From Pomacea canaliculata (lineage: Eukaryota > Mollusca > Gastropoda > Architaenioglossa > Ampullariidae), in the NCBI RefSeq assembly GCF_003073045.1, contig NC_037599.1:3534001-3598000 (forward strand): DNA of 64,000 nt. The letters run 5' to 3'. Made by a program: the position numbers and the translations under genes. The notes under the pieces are model-generated. The model worked only from the letters and a program-made list of their open reading frames with translations. It had not been told where the DNA came from and searched no databases. Below, piece by piece: positions 1-12,392 of this stretch. The number at the start of each line of letters is the position of its first letter. Within the stretch, counting starts at the first letter, position 1.

Positions 1-3000
1 TAGTGTAGTTTATTACATGCACAGGCAGTTTAGTTTATTAAAATAAGTTGACGTTGTCTCTGTCACTAATAATAATTTTCACTGCGGGAGTTAATCACCA
101 AGCACAACATACATATACACCGCGGACGTGGCCGAGGGCCGCACAAAAATGTTTCGCGGGCCGCATTCGGCCCGCGGGCCGCGTGTTTGAGACCCCTGGT
201 CTAGATAAATAGTCAATATATTTTCCAGTTTTGCAGCTTCTCTCTCTCTTTCTTCTATCTTCTCTTTTCAGGTCCCTTTTTCTTCTTCCTCACACACTCT
301 CTTCACCCCACCGAGTGACTAACATCCAATTACTCCACGTCTCTAGCCACAGCTTGCTATAAAATATTAAAAACAGACATGTATGTGGGTGGCTAATAAA
401 ATCTACCGCGATATCTGTATGTCTGGATAATTATACCCCACACCAAATGTCTGCGGTCCACTGATTATCGCCGAGATCCAACGTGCCGTTGTCTGTGTTG
501 TGAGAGCAGAACCTGGGCTGCTGCAGTAAACGCCATCTTAAAAACTCCACATCCTGCATTAAACACCGTCTACAATCTGAGCGCGACAACAAGTTTTTGT
601 TTTTCTTAATGTCATCCACTCAAATTAATACCCTTTTTCTTTCTTCGTACGTGCGATACACGCCCTACTGCGCCCCCCACAAAGAGGAAACAACTTTTGC
701 TCTCCCTCCCTGCTTCTTTCTTTTGCTCTTTCGTTCGTTTGTTCGCTCGCTCTTTCTTTTTATTTTCTGTCTCGGCATCAGCATGTTTGTGCTAGTGCTT
801 TCTATGTCCCATCTCGTCCTCCATCTCTTCTCCTTCTTCTGAGCCATGTTGAGACATCCAAGTCTCCAGACCTGGACATTCTTCGTGGACGTTTATCACA
901 ATACTGGCGGAGTGACTTCCCGTTCACTTCTTTTTTTTTTTCTCTCATTCCATCCTAGGTGGCAGTTTCTTTGCCACTCGTCTACATCTTTTTCCCTTTA
1001 TCTTTTGTAGGCCGTTTCTTTTTAGTTAGGATTTCTATTATTTATATCTAGATGTATATTAATGCATATTTGTGTTTTTACAATTTGCATGTTTACGAAA
1101 TATTTGTTCCCTTGCGTCTTTATGATGCGTTTGTGGGTGTTACATGCAAAAGAAAAAGACATTTTCAAGCAAAAAGGCGCCTGAACACATAGATAAACCT
1201 GAAGGAGTGTCTCATTGCTCTTAGATCAGTGTCTCTGTGATGTGAGAGTTTAAATGTATAAAAATAATAACAGTAATCTCGGAATATGTTTGAGAACTCG
1301 ATGCCTTTCGACCCTAAGATTTCCATCCTCAGTTTATTTGGGATTCTTCCACCCCCAACACCTTCAAGCAACAGGCACCGCTGCATATAAATTCTCAAAC
1401 GTTTATCAGAAGAGGACATGCAATTTTTCTTCAGATCTCTAAATTTTTTGTTTTTCTTTGCTTTTTTGTGGTGAGTGATCGCAGCAAAAGCTTTTCTGAG
1501 GAAGGAGACGAGAAAAAAGCTTGTAGCCTCCGCCCTGTGAATCACTGAGTATCCCTGGACGCCAACCCTCGTACCCTCGGTAACAAGACGTCGACTAAAA
1601 TAAGTCCTCAGAATCTGACGTCACAGATAGGGCGCGTGATTTCCGGCGTATCAAAGCGTTTTACGTGCCGCGTGTCACGTGGGTGCGCAAATTTAGATCG
1701 AGTGCGCCAGCTGCGTGAATAACGAGAGAGCAGACGAAGGTGAAGATGAATCCGATACACGCTCATCATACCTGGGCGTGTGTTTGTTCGCAGCTGCTGC
1801 AACTTGATAACAGGACTTCAAGCGCTCGTTGCAGGGGGCGGGAGATGGAGGGTGAGAACAAGGACACGGGTGGGGTGCGATAGGATACCCGCTTGGAACA
1901 TCCGCTTTTTTTAGTTTGGACATCGTATACAGCCTTCTTATCTGGCTTGTTTAATTTGCGCCTAGATGACCCTAGCACATAAAGTGACGCTTTCACTGCC
2001 CCGACTCTCTCCCGTGTCTTCGGCCACCCAGAGGTACCTGAGATTACATCCAATTTACGGTTCTGCGGTCAGGGTCGAAATATGATGAAGTATTTTTATG
2101 ACAGGTGGTGATGGAGCTGGTGATGATGATGTAAAATAACTCGAACCACGATCGTAAGTGTACTACAGCTGAAGTTCAGAGAAAGAGATGTCGTATTGTG
2201 CCGTCACAAGAGAACTACAAGCCAAGGCAAGGATTGTAGAACATAAACAAAAGATCTGAACAGCACATAAACACAGGAATGAACAGGAGTGGGATGGGGG
2301 CTTGAGAAGGGCGGGAGGGAGAAGAAGTCGGGGTGGTGGTGGTAATAACTTACGCTACAAAACAACGGCGACAACATCGGACAAGTAAGAAGGTGTCCAT
2401 GCATCTTGCTCAACGTTGATATGCGGAGGCGGTTGGTTGTGGAGCGGAAAGATCTGACTTTCTGAATGTCTGCCACAGAGCCTTATGAGGGGAAAAAAAT
2501 TGTGAACATGTGGAAGTCATTCCTCAGGACTTGAACCTTTCTTTCTACGTTTCTTGACGTCAACAGTAGCATTCAGAAGAAAAGGGTGGAAAACATTAAT
2601 GTATTAGGGTTGCATTTTCTCTTTATATGTCGGTCGCTTCCTCTCTCCGTCCGTCCATTCATTTGTCTGCATTTTTCTATGTGTCTGAACTTCAGTGCCT
2701 CTATTTGTAACCCGACCTCCTCCTCCTTCTCTCTCTCTATCCTTTTTCCTGTAGCCTCACTTGTTGCCTGACTCTTACTAAATTTCATGACCTGATGGCC
2801 TGGACAAGGACTGGATAAGATAGAGAGGTCATGATCACCGCATAAATAAAAACATGTATTTCAATAACGCGTGAAACATAATGATTACCTGCGGGGGTGG
2901 GTTGTGTGGAATAGTTTAGGTTTGTCTATAAATCAACCTGCAGATACATAGCAAGAACTAGAGAGAGAAAGAGAGAAAAAAGGAAGAAAACGGGGTTGGG

Positions 3001-3343
3001 AAGAAGAGAGAGACTTGTTCAACCTCATAAATAAAAGGATGTAGGAAAAAACTAAAACGGCATCTAATGGCAAAATGCCTCTACGAATCTTTGTGCTTGA
3101 TCTTGAGTATAGAAGCTAAACACTGACAAGCCATGTGAAAAAAAAACAAAAAATCCACATTTATCAACAAGACTAACAAAATGAGGTAAATAACCCAAAA
3201 GAATATATCTATACAATATATACATATATAAATTCATATATATATATAATATTAAATAATACTGAGAGAGAGATGGAGAGATAAAAAGAGTGTCGTGGAA
3301 ATTCTCCGAAAACCAGAGCGTTTCTCATGCGCTATGTTTACAG
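1..3343. other. 5' flank or intron without recognisable exons
   Basis: I see no exon that I can support here. The stretch holds a hAT terminus (121-198), CT-rich and T-rich low complexity (about 235-310 and 690-760), a CRE-like palindrome TGACGTCA near 1617, purine-rich and AT-rich runs (2960-3010, 3185-3260) and several open frames that look like chance. The first exon of the receptor kinase gene begins in phase 1 at 3344, so at least one upstream coding exon must exist. It is either off the window to the left or hidden in this stretch. Confidence 0.6.
121..198 (-). mobile_element. terminus of a hAT-type DNA transposon
   Basis: Read on the minus strand from 198, the sequence opens with CAGGGGTCTCAAAC and continues into GC-rich GGCCCGCGGGCC blocks. 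This is the characteristic end of Charlie-like hAT elements known from many animals. The 8 bases outside the end are gtctagat; no matching copy is visible to the left, so the other end lies off the window or is lost. No transposase coding is seen. It is probably a non-autonomous copy or a fragment. Confidence 0.6.
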
Positions 3344-5112
3344 CTTGCAGCAACATGACGTACGGCGTGGACTGCACACGCAAGTGCGGAATGTGCGCGG
3401 AGAACAGCACGTGCAACCACATGACGGGCATCTGTGACGGGGGGTGCAGACCAGGCTGGACCGGACCCTCCTGCACTGACAGTAAGTCGACCACAGCCTG
3501 GCAGCCAACTTTGGGGAAATGGAAAAGTGGGTGGAAAAGGGGGGCAAAGTAAACACGATGATGTATTGCAGAAAAATGCAGCCGCACTCTTTGTTTTATT
3601 GTGGAGTTATCTTCCCCGTGAACTTAGAGTTGCAGATTTCAACTTCCAGTCCCACTTGCTCCTCCCTCCACCTCCCACCTCTTGACACACACACAGAGGA
3701 GGTATGTGTGTGTCTGAGACCGGGTCTGGCACTAAGGTTTACTGCCACTAAAATGTAAATGTAAAACAAACAAACACATAAATGTACATCCAGACCTAGA
3801 CATGCACTGCTAATTAGGGAGTACTTTACATCTTTACATATTACGCCCTTCTCATTCATTCTTCCGACTCCTTAATTCCCAAAAGTCCATATCCTTTCCA
3901 GGATGTTGTTCAGTTTACAAACGTGAATATACAACCTGAGGTTACACAGAGCAAACCCTGTGGTTAAGCGGGTACGTTTGTTTGAACTGTGAAAAGGGAG
4001 TGTAACAAGGAAATACAAAAAGGGAGTTAAAAACGTTCGCACTTTTTTCAAAATAGAAATTGTGTATTGTCTGTCACATTTTCGGAAAAGTCTCGTAATT
4101 TTTCTCAGGATGTGCTGCTGGAAAGTTTGGAGAGGACTGCGCCAAGACCTGCGGGCGATGCTTGACGGGGGCCTGCGATCACGTGACCGGCATTTGCACC
4201 GACGGATGTGCACGAGGGTGGCGCGGCGAGTTCTGTCTAGAAGGTTCTGCCACCCTTTTGTTTATGTGTTGTCAATGTTGTCTCCTTTGAATGAGGTATA
4301 CGCCTGAAAGTGGCATATAATAGCACAAAAAAAACCTGGCAAGAAAGAAATAGATTTATCTACCATGTCCGTCTATGCAACAAATACTTTTTCAAGTTTC
4401 TGTTAGACTAACATGTAGACCTTGTAAATCTAGAATCATCTGTATATGTATGTACCTTGGTAAGTAAGTTGATACTTTGCAAAAGATATATGAATGGAAG
4501 AAGGAGAAGAATGGGGTGGAAAGATACTTTTAAATAGATGGAGGGACGTCTGGACTGAATCGTATTAACACAGTCTTATTCTCCTAATGCTCCACAACAG
4601 AATGCCAGGACGGAACCTTCGGCACGAACTGCTCGTCAGAGTGCGGCCACTGTCTGAACAACACTACCTGCGACATCATTAACGGGATCTGCTCCCAGGG
4701 CTGCGAGCCGGGGTGGAGGGGTGTCTACTGCAACAAAGGTCAGTCCCAGGGTCTCAGAGGATTGTGAATGTTTCCTTCATCAGTTAGCGGTCAACACGTT
4801 GGGTTCTTAAGATTACACCGCACCCTGACAATGAAGAAAATAAGTAATCAAGTAATCAGTAATATTATTTCATCCTCACATACAATAACAGGCACTGGGT
4901 TTCTTAATCAGAACTATGTCGTTTGCCCCGTATATATAATGTCGCCTGTCTAGTAATATCCTTTTCTTTGATAGAATGCGCGGCGGGATTTTACGGGGCA
5001 GACTGCCAGTACCCCTGTGGGCGTTGCAAGGACAAGACGTCATGTGTGCCGACATCTGGACTGTGCCCTGAAGGTTGTCAGGACGCCTGGACGGGCCCCC
5101 AGTGCGGCCAAG
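3344..5112 (+). other. four tandem one-exon EGF-like modules of the receptor
   Basis: Four exons of 138, 135, 138 and 138 bp each begin and end in phase 1. Each encodes one 45-46 aa module with eight cysteines spaced like laminin-type/MEGF EGF repeats: a C..G.(F/Y)G.(D/N)C core, CG.C, then GIC..GC..GW.G..C. Symmetric phase-1 exons are what exon shuffling and tandem exon duplication produce. More modules may lie upstream, because the first exon here also starts in phase 1. Homologous regions of Tie receptors carry three such EGF-like modules. Confidence 0.85.
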
Positions 5113-8100
5113 GTAAGCACTTTCAGCATGATGACCAGTGGCCGTGTCATGGAGCGAGGCTAAATCAAAGGCAAGCGTCTTGCCTCCGTAGTTAGGAAGC
5201 GGGGTCGAGAGTTCGTGGATGTCGCCATCCCTTGGGGCAGTAGTTATAGAGGAGTGGCAAAGATTCCCTAGGGTAAAGTACACACTGTACTAATAACATA
5301 CACCAGCTAAATATGGGAAAACAAATTTATCGCTGTAAGACTGGTTTTAGTTGCAGATTTAGGAGTTATTTATTCCTCTTTTGATTATATTTTAGCAATA
5401 TTTTATTGTATGTAATTATATTTTTCTAGATATTGATGTTACATTTTCTATCTTGGGGAAAGTTTAGAATATTTTCTTTGCAGAATTTGAATAAAGTTAA
5501 GATCAACTGTTGTTTCTGCCTATTGCAGCAGCTGCTGTTTCTGATACCAGTCCCATTGACATTCACTCCATGTTGCCGGCTCTCGTCGTCGTAACGGTGA
5601 TAGTGGTGTTGCTGATGGGGGGAGGTGGGTTCTACTTCTTCATTATCCGCCCGCGTTCGAATCCAGCTGGTCTGAACCGCCTCTATACTGAAGGAGTGAG
5701 TCCCAACCAATTCGGCTGCTTTGTATATTCGACGTTAAGAACTAGTTTTGTTTTCATGTAGAGATGTCTCTTTAGCTCTTTCATAGCCCCATGAATCTAT
5801 AATGGGTGAGAAACTTCTCCACAAAAGACAAAAAAAGATCAACTTACGCAGTCACGAAAACACAAAATACAGCATATTACTATACATCTGACTGGACGCT
5901 ATCTCTTATTCGCCTCTCTCTCTCTCTCCCTCTCCTATATATACATGCACTGTAGGATATGTAGGTTTTTCATTTTAGTTGTCTCTAGTTTTCTTCTATC
6001 CCATATTTTTGTCATGTCCAGCCTGACTGTGGAGATTCTATCCGCAACACATACGAGCAGATGGCCGGGGGGCCATGGGACCTGCCACGTACCAGCCTCA
6101 TTCTGACCAATCAGCAGCTCGGAAACGGCCAGTTTGGGCAGGTTAAAAAAGGCTTTGTACGCATGCGTGGAACCAAGATCCCAGTTGCCATCAAATCGCT
6201 GAAAGGTGAATTATCCGGCTGAGCCAGTGGCTTCGCATTTTTAATGTATTTCATTTATCGTAATTTTGCCAAAACTTTAGAATTAAAGTAGAAAATACTG
6301 GATGGAGGAACTGCTTTTGCACAGGCCTTGAATAAGTTGAAGAAAACTTCTTTGGATTGAACTGACCACCTACCAACGCACCAGGGCATGTCACAGATCT
6401 CAGACATGGGTCATGTTTATTGTCTCTCTTTCTCGTGACTTTTCTAAACCTCTTAGTGGAGAAGCCGATAAGGCTAGATCTTTTAACAAATGCACCGCAA
6501 ACAACAAAGGTTATAGCAGTTGTTACTAAAGCCTTTGCCCTCACACAGTGGCCTTGGGGACGCTCAAGAAATGCCAAACAAGGTTAGCATTCAAATCTAG
6601 GTTGCCGGAAGCAAAAGTCAAGATAAACTGTTTACAGCCTTGCCAAATATTATTGTTGCCGTGACGGTAAACGGGATGTCCTCTTCCGATGTAAGTAGAC
6701 CTGTGAAGGAAGTCTGTTTAATGGCATTAGATTTCCAGACTGTATGTACAATACTTTCCTTCATCTCCTTCACACGCTCTGTTCAGGTCAGGCTGGTCCA
6801 TAAGATCAGCGCATCAACACTGAATTTAGTTTTATGTTCCTCCGTGTGTGCGTGATCGTGTGTGTTTGAGAGACAGACAGAAAGAGGGAGACAGAAACAG
6901 CATCAAGAGATGAAAAAAAGACATCCTGTTCCAAGAACTCACGTACTTTAATAATTTGTTCTTATATGCTATCTATGAGCTCCCCTCCCTCGTTTAGACG
7001 CATGCCAGGCCATAAAACAGATGTTGCGTACGTACTGACCCATACTTGAACTAAGCACAAACAGGCTCTTAACCACACCTACAGTGGTTCTCCCAGCCCC
7101 CTACATACAAGATGACCTTTTCTGATCGCAGAAAACGCATCCGAGAAGGACAAAAGAGACTTTCTCAACGAACTGACCATCCTAAAGCAAGTGGGCAAGC
7201 ATCCCAACGTTGTGTGCCTCGTCGGCGCTTGCCACATCCAAGGTAAGCAGCAACTGATGAACTGATGAACTGATGGCAAGGTAGTTGAGGTTGGGGTGTC
7301 GCCAGTGAAGTTAGGATTTTTACTTGAGGCGCTATAGTCGACTGTTTGAGTGTGACTACACGACTTGGTGATCTAGATCGTCGTGTCTAGAAAATTCTCC
7401 TGGAGTCTGTATTTTCTATAACTTCCTCTCCTCATTCTTCTTTTCTTTTTAACGGTTTTTCTTTCTTTTCTTTCTTATGAGTTTTAAGGTGGCTGTTTGC
7501 TACTTTTTAGAGTGACATGACTATTATTTTTGGTGATGTGCAGGAGTCATGTATGTTGCTATGGAATACGCTAAGCATGGGGACCTGCGCACGTTTTTGC
7601 GCAAGAGCAGGAAGTTACGTCAACACGACTACGGGAATTGTGGAGCATCTCCTTTTGTTAGCAAAACTATGTTGCTGAGATTCGCACTCAACACTTCACA
7701 AGGCTTGCGTCATCTAGCAGACAAACAGGTAGCAAAACAGATGATTGCTAAGTGTTGTGTAAAGTAACATGCACCTTGCTTGGATGTGTTGTAGAATAAC
7801 ACATGTTGCAGTCGCGTGACTGCTTAAAATAACTGTCAAACAGATTTTATTTCTGAAGAAAACTGGGTTAGTCATTGGGTTGTAAACAATGCTTTATTAA
7901 GCGAGAGACACCAGATCGTCTGTAGCTTCCAGGTTCTTTACAGATTTCATTACAATAGCGTGCTTCTGTACAGATTACAATGGCGTGCTTCTTTACAGAT
8001 TATTCATCGCGACGTGGCGGCACGTAATGTGTTGCTAGGCGACCATCTGGTGGCAAAGATAGCGGATTTCGGGCTGTCGAAAAACGATGAGACCTACGTT

Positions 8101-10446
8101 AAGACCTCAAGTGTGAGTCTTGAGAATCATGGGTAGTCCACACATACACACAGACAGGCTTACAGAGAGACACGCACGAGAACAAGCACAGATACAGACG
8201 CAGATGCACACCGGCACACAAATCTATAACACAATAATATATGTATGATTTATTTATAAAATACACACATACCTATGTGTATGTATGCACGCCCATGCAT
8301 CCTGTCAGAAAATAAAGTAAAGAGATGCTGATGAAAAAGCTGAGAGCAAAGTAAATACTGTCTTCTTACGACATTTTGTTTTACAGACACGCGTTCCAAT
8401 TCGCTGGATGGCGGTGGAGTCTCTTTTCAATAACACGTACACTACACAAAGTGACGTGTAAGTATTTCATCTCTTCTTATTTTAAATGTACTCCCAACAT
8501 ACGTAAAGTCCATGTATTCTCTGTAAGTCCATGGACTTCCTGTACATGTACATCCCGTAACCTTTCTTTTTTCCGTGTCGCTAAGTCAGAATGGATTTAT
8601 CCTTACAGATGGTCGTTCGGCGTGGTGCTGTGGGAGATCTTCACCCTTGGGGGCACACCCTACTCCTCTACAGACACCCAGCAGCTCTTTAACTTACTGA
8701 AAGACGGCTACAGACTCAAGCGGCCTCGTCTCTGTGACCAGAACGCGTAGGTGCCATTGTCTTCTTTCCTCCAGCATCTCTTTAACCTCCTCATCTTGGC
8801 GTTGACTTTAGCTTTAAAGCATTACCGACAGGCAGGGCCTAGGATACGTAGCAATATTATTTTACACACACGCACACACACAGAGAGACGGAGAGGTGGC
8901 AGTAGTTATATGATCAGTAGTTGGCGCAACATTATTTTTACAACGCAAATTACCATTTTTGATGTCAGCTAACATGTATATAAAACTGTGCTCCATGTTC
9001 ATCAGAAGCTAATCTGACAAACAAATACATAAACGAGAAGAGAGAAATCGAGGACCACAGCGTGAAAAATGAAGGGATATCTCAATGGGAAAAAATATCA
9101 AAACGCGATTTTTCCCCTTGTCTGCCACAGGTACGCCATGATGCTGCAGTGCTGGAATGAAATACCAGAGCGGCGCCCGACCTTCCCAGAGCTTTGCGGT
9201 CGTCTGCAACGCATGCTAGAGGACTGTCAGGTAATTCTTTTTGTGACAAAGACGGACAAAGGGAAATAAGAGAGGTTAAAAGAGCTCACAGTCAGAAGGG
9301 ATAGATTCGGGTGTACCGGATAAGTGGACGTCTTCAACTTTGACAGGATTAAGTATCCGGGATGGAAATCTAGACACGTGCTGCAGCCTTCGAGTGTAAA
9401 AAAATATTAAAAAGTAAGCGTTGACCCCCACTCAGCACAAGAAATGTTTATTTGCACTCGCAAAGGGGAGGCAAAGGCTCAAACCAAGGGGCATTTATTA
9501 AGAGGCAGTAAACTGTAAGTGGTTCGTCGCGTCTAAGGCACAGAATGCCGCCGCTTCTTGTTTCGTTGCCTTTAAGTTTACCTAATAAATCAGGTAGCAG
9601 AAGGATTTTTCCAGTCACTGGCTCAAGCCAGCCTTCTAGCTCCCACGTTGAGACTATTACTGTTGAAAAGTTTGGCAGCCGCTCCATTTTTCAGCTGCCT
9701 GCCTTCCAGCCTCAGCGAGCGCCTCCACTTTTTTCATACTCCAGTTAAAACGACAACCTGCATAAGCTTTATTTCAGATTTCTGTAGAAATGTAAGAGTC
9801 GAATGGCGCAATTCCGTAAAGGGATACCTTCTTACATTTTTTTTTTTTTTTTTTTAAATTTCGCTTTTTATGTGATCAACAAGCTGTTTTGTAAGCTTGT
9901 TTCTTTGTTGGGTATCGTCCGAAACACAGATAAAACTTTTGCTGGCAATCATTTAAGGTGCGTATAAGTTCATCAGATTCCTATAAAATCTCACCCTTTA
10001 TTCCCCATGTCTTTCACATCCTTTAAAAAAAGGGAAAAAAAAATGTTATTACAAAAGTAGGCATTGTTACTAATAAAAAGGCAGGCTTTAAGTGCTATCT
10101 CTTCCCTGAGGATGGTCTTATTCAAATATTATTCATGCCTGTTTTGCGGGATTAGACTCGGCGGCTCCGTAGAGACAGGCACAACTGAAGTTCAGTCTAC
10201 AATCGCAGCCTGCTCGTATTTTTTTACCGCCTACGTGAAGGAAAGAGGAGATAATGGCATATTTAGTCTAGGCTCAGATCGGGGACAGTGAAGAAGCGCC
10301 GCATAGATCTCTTATGAAAGACGCCATTGTGCAAGACCACCTCCGCCCTCCATCTGCGCATGCGCTTACAGGTCGCCCACGTCACGCTCTCTCAGAACGA
10401 GAACGTGCGAGATTTCATGTCGAGCAGACGACCGCTTCCCTCTTGA
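3344..10446 (+). CDS. Tie-like receptor tyrosine kinase with EGF repeats (5' end missing)
   Basis: Membrane receptor kinase, 3' part. Exons: 3344-3481, 4109-4243, 4601-4738, 4975-5112, 5529-5695, 6022-6205, 7132-7242, 7544-7728, 7999-8112, 8387-8457, 8609-8746, 9131-9230 and a tentative last exon 10372-10446. All splice phases agree and the visible product is about 563 aa. Exons 1-4 are each one 8-cysteine EGF-like module. Exon 5 carries a hydrophobic membrane span (LPALVVVTVIVVLLMG) followed by basic residues. The kinase shows the glycine loop GNGQFGQV, VAIK lysine, catalytic HRDVAARN, DFG and SDVWSFG. The stretches RDFLNEL, HPNVVCLVGAC, VAKIADFGLS and MAVESL match the Tie family best, with FGFR and RET next; AVE replaces the usual APE, as AIE does in Tie and RET. 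Ligand unknown. Ig or fibronectin domains, if any, would lie upstream. Confidence 0.88.
10372..10446 (+). CDS. candidate C-terminal exon of the receptor kinase
   Basis: The last certain kinase exon ends in phase 0 after RMLEDCQ. A TTACAG acceptor at 10366-10371 opens a phase-0 frame of 24 codons (VAHVTLSQNENV... ending at TGA 10444-10446). The placement matches the Tie tail, where RMLEERKTYVNTTL follows the kinase; here AHVTLS stands where YVNTTL would be. The polypyrimidine tract is poor, and a TGCGCATGCGC palindrome (an NRF1-type site) sits just before the acceptor, so the segment could instead be promoter-like sequence. Confidence 0.45.
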   Translation, partial: VAHVTLSQNENVRDFMSSRRPLPS

Positions 10447-11514
10447 GTTGATTATGGGACTAGAATTTCTGTCTTGTCTTCTTTATGAGTTGGGTCATGT
10501 ATTATTGGAGCTGGCGATCGTGTTTTCGGTGTTGTTCTCTACGCGGAAACTGTGGTGTGGAGGTCGATGCTGTGCTGTCTTGCAATCACATGCTCGATGC
10601 TCTTCTGCACGCTGCGGCACGCAAGTCTGTTGATAAAGCGAAACCCGCTGAGGTTATCAAAACAGCGAAGGGAACCGAAGTGGATGCGTATGTGGTTAGG
10701 TGACAATCTTTTGGAAGCATCTTTCGCAGTCATAAAGGCTTTCCTGTGACCCAGAAAACATATCTGTGCCCTATAACAAGCTGATAGTATCAAAGCCACC
10801 CAGAAAAGGAAATAACCCGTTCATATGATGCCTTTGGGTGCATGCATGCGCGCACCCCAACAACCTTTTCCCACCCCGCCTTACACCTCTGTGTCCTTGT
10901 TATCATCCTTTGCTGGGCATCTATTCGCTCATCGGTTGACATTTTGTAGTGGTCTGCAAGTCCATAGTTCACTTCGAAAGTTGGCAATAAAATCACGGCT
11001 AGAATAGTTAGCAAAATGAAAACCAACCATGACGAAGCCGGTATTCCGAATAATACTTATAAAAAAGCGTAAACATTTAATAGACATTTCCTTCTATACC
11101 TCGATGAGCACATTTAAAACTGGGAAATAAGAAAAGAACTTTCTTCACCAGAAAATAGTACAGTTTTCCGTGACATCGTATGTGCTCAAGTAATTATTAT
11201 TATAACGAGACTAGATAAGTATGTATATAAATCCATTCGACAGGCTTAATAACAATGCTTTTAGTAGAGCAGTATCTAGCTACCAGACATAGTCACGTTG
11301 ACAGATAGTAGTTCTGATGATTCAATGCTCGTTATATTATGGGTTTCGCAGGTGTACATGAACATATCGACTGAAGAGGAGTCCTTGTATGCCGAGATCG
11401 ACCACGAGAGGACGTCCTGAAGTCCTGACATTGGCGCATCGCTCGTAATTTTGCGACTGGAAGCGAGAGTGCAGTGCGTGCAGACTTGTCGGACAGTCAA
11501 CCTGGTCGTCAGAT

Positions 11515-11675
11515 TTGTGTGTGAAAACCTTAGAACATGTGTACCCATCCAGGTTTTTGTCTAAAATGTTAGGACATGTGTGCAAGTCCAGGGTTTTGTG
11601 TGAAAAATGTTCAAACATTTAGAGAAGTCCCGAGTTTTTGTAAGAAAATGCGAGAACATTTTGACACTCCCTTAG
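11515..11675. repeat. degenerate tandem repeat, unit about 40 bp, about 4 copies
   Basis: Four successive blocks starting near 11516, 11556, 11595 and 11636 share the pattern TTTTGTGTGAAAA, then a GAACATGTG-like core, then (A)GTCCAGG. Spacing is 39-41 bp. Divergence between copies is high, so the array is old or evolving. No coding role is evident. Confidence 0.5.
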
Positions 11676-12189
11676 GCATTCTAAATGCCGACGGGCCGAC
11701 GAAGGGTCATAAATCAAGACTTGATAAATCAAGAGCACAAATAAAAGAAATAACAGGAGAGGGATGAATTACAGAGAGAATGACTGAGAATACAGAAGAA
11801 TGGACTGCTTCTGCGCAATTAAGGTAAAGCCACCATCATCAGCGTCATCTTGTGTGGCTTATCTGGTCGCTAGGGAGAAAGAGGATGTGTAATGATACAT
11901 GAAGTGGCTGAAAAATTCTCACATTGTCTCTCAAGAGGTGTAGACCACTGCTCCATTTTGCTTACATCCAATTTTTTTTCGGAGGGATGGGTTGGGGGAC
12001 AATGTTTACTGGCCTTAGTTGGAGCGTCTGGTGTATGAAAACGACAGATCCTTCGACCAGTTAATAACTCTAGACATAATTTCTGTTTGTAAAGAGAGCA
12101 AGAAGGACAATGCATGACATTTTGAGCATGGTCACCATTCCCAGCTGACCAGAGTTAACTGCAGCATGTTGAACGAGGTTGGGAATGTG

Positions 12190-12392
12190 TGTGGGGGTGG
12201 GGTGGGAGAGAAATTGGTGTTTTACGCCAAACCAGCTACCAAGACTATATCACGGCAAGGCAACCATCCCTCTGAACAGATGCCACGTGCAGAGAAAGAA
12301 CAGAGTGCCCGAGACGAGAGATGAACCCAGGACAGCCATCCTTCACTGTATTGACTACTAACCGTTGCTCCACCAGATCGACGTGAACGAAG
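12190..12392 (-). mobile_element. tRNA-derived SINE
   Basis: On the minus strand the right end reads TGGTGGAGCAACGGTTAG, resembling a tRNA A box, and further in lies a B-box-like stretch (plus-strand GATGAACCCAGGAC). The 3' part contains (plus strand) GTGTTTTACGCC and CTATATCACGGC, a core I recall from abundant gastropod SINEs. There is no coding capacity. This is one reason for favouring a mollusc. Confidence 0.6.

Noticed and set aside
431-619. minus-strand frame with several cysteines and tryptophans
   Set aside because: I considered an extracellular-domain exon, but no family motif or convincing splice pair could be found.
597-842. 81-codon plus-strand frame rich in Phe, Leu and Ser
   Set aside because: It translates a CT/T-rich low-complexity tract; the apparent membrane segment is an artefact of composition.
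1165-1545. 126-codon open frame on the minus strand
   Set aside because: No recognisable domain, odd composition with Lys-rich patches, no splice or start context; probably chance in AT-rich DNA.
1617-1624. CRE palindrome as a promoter
   Set aside because: A single 8-bp match in a 3-kb stretch with no exon next to it is expected by chance often enough.
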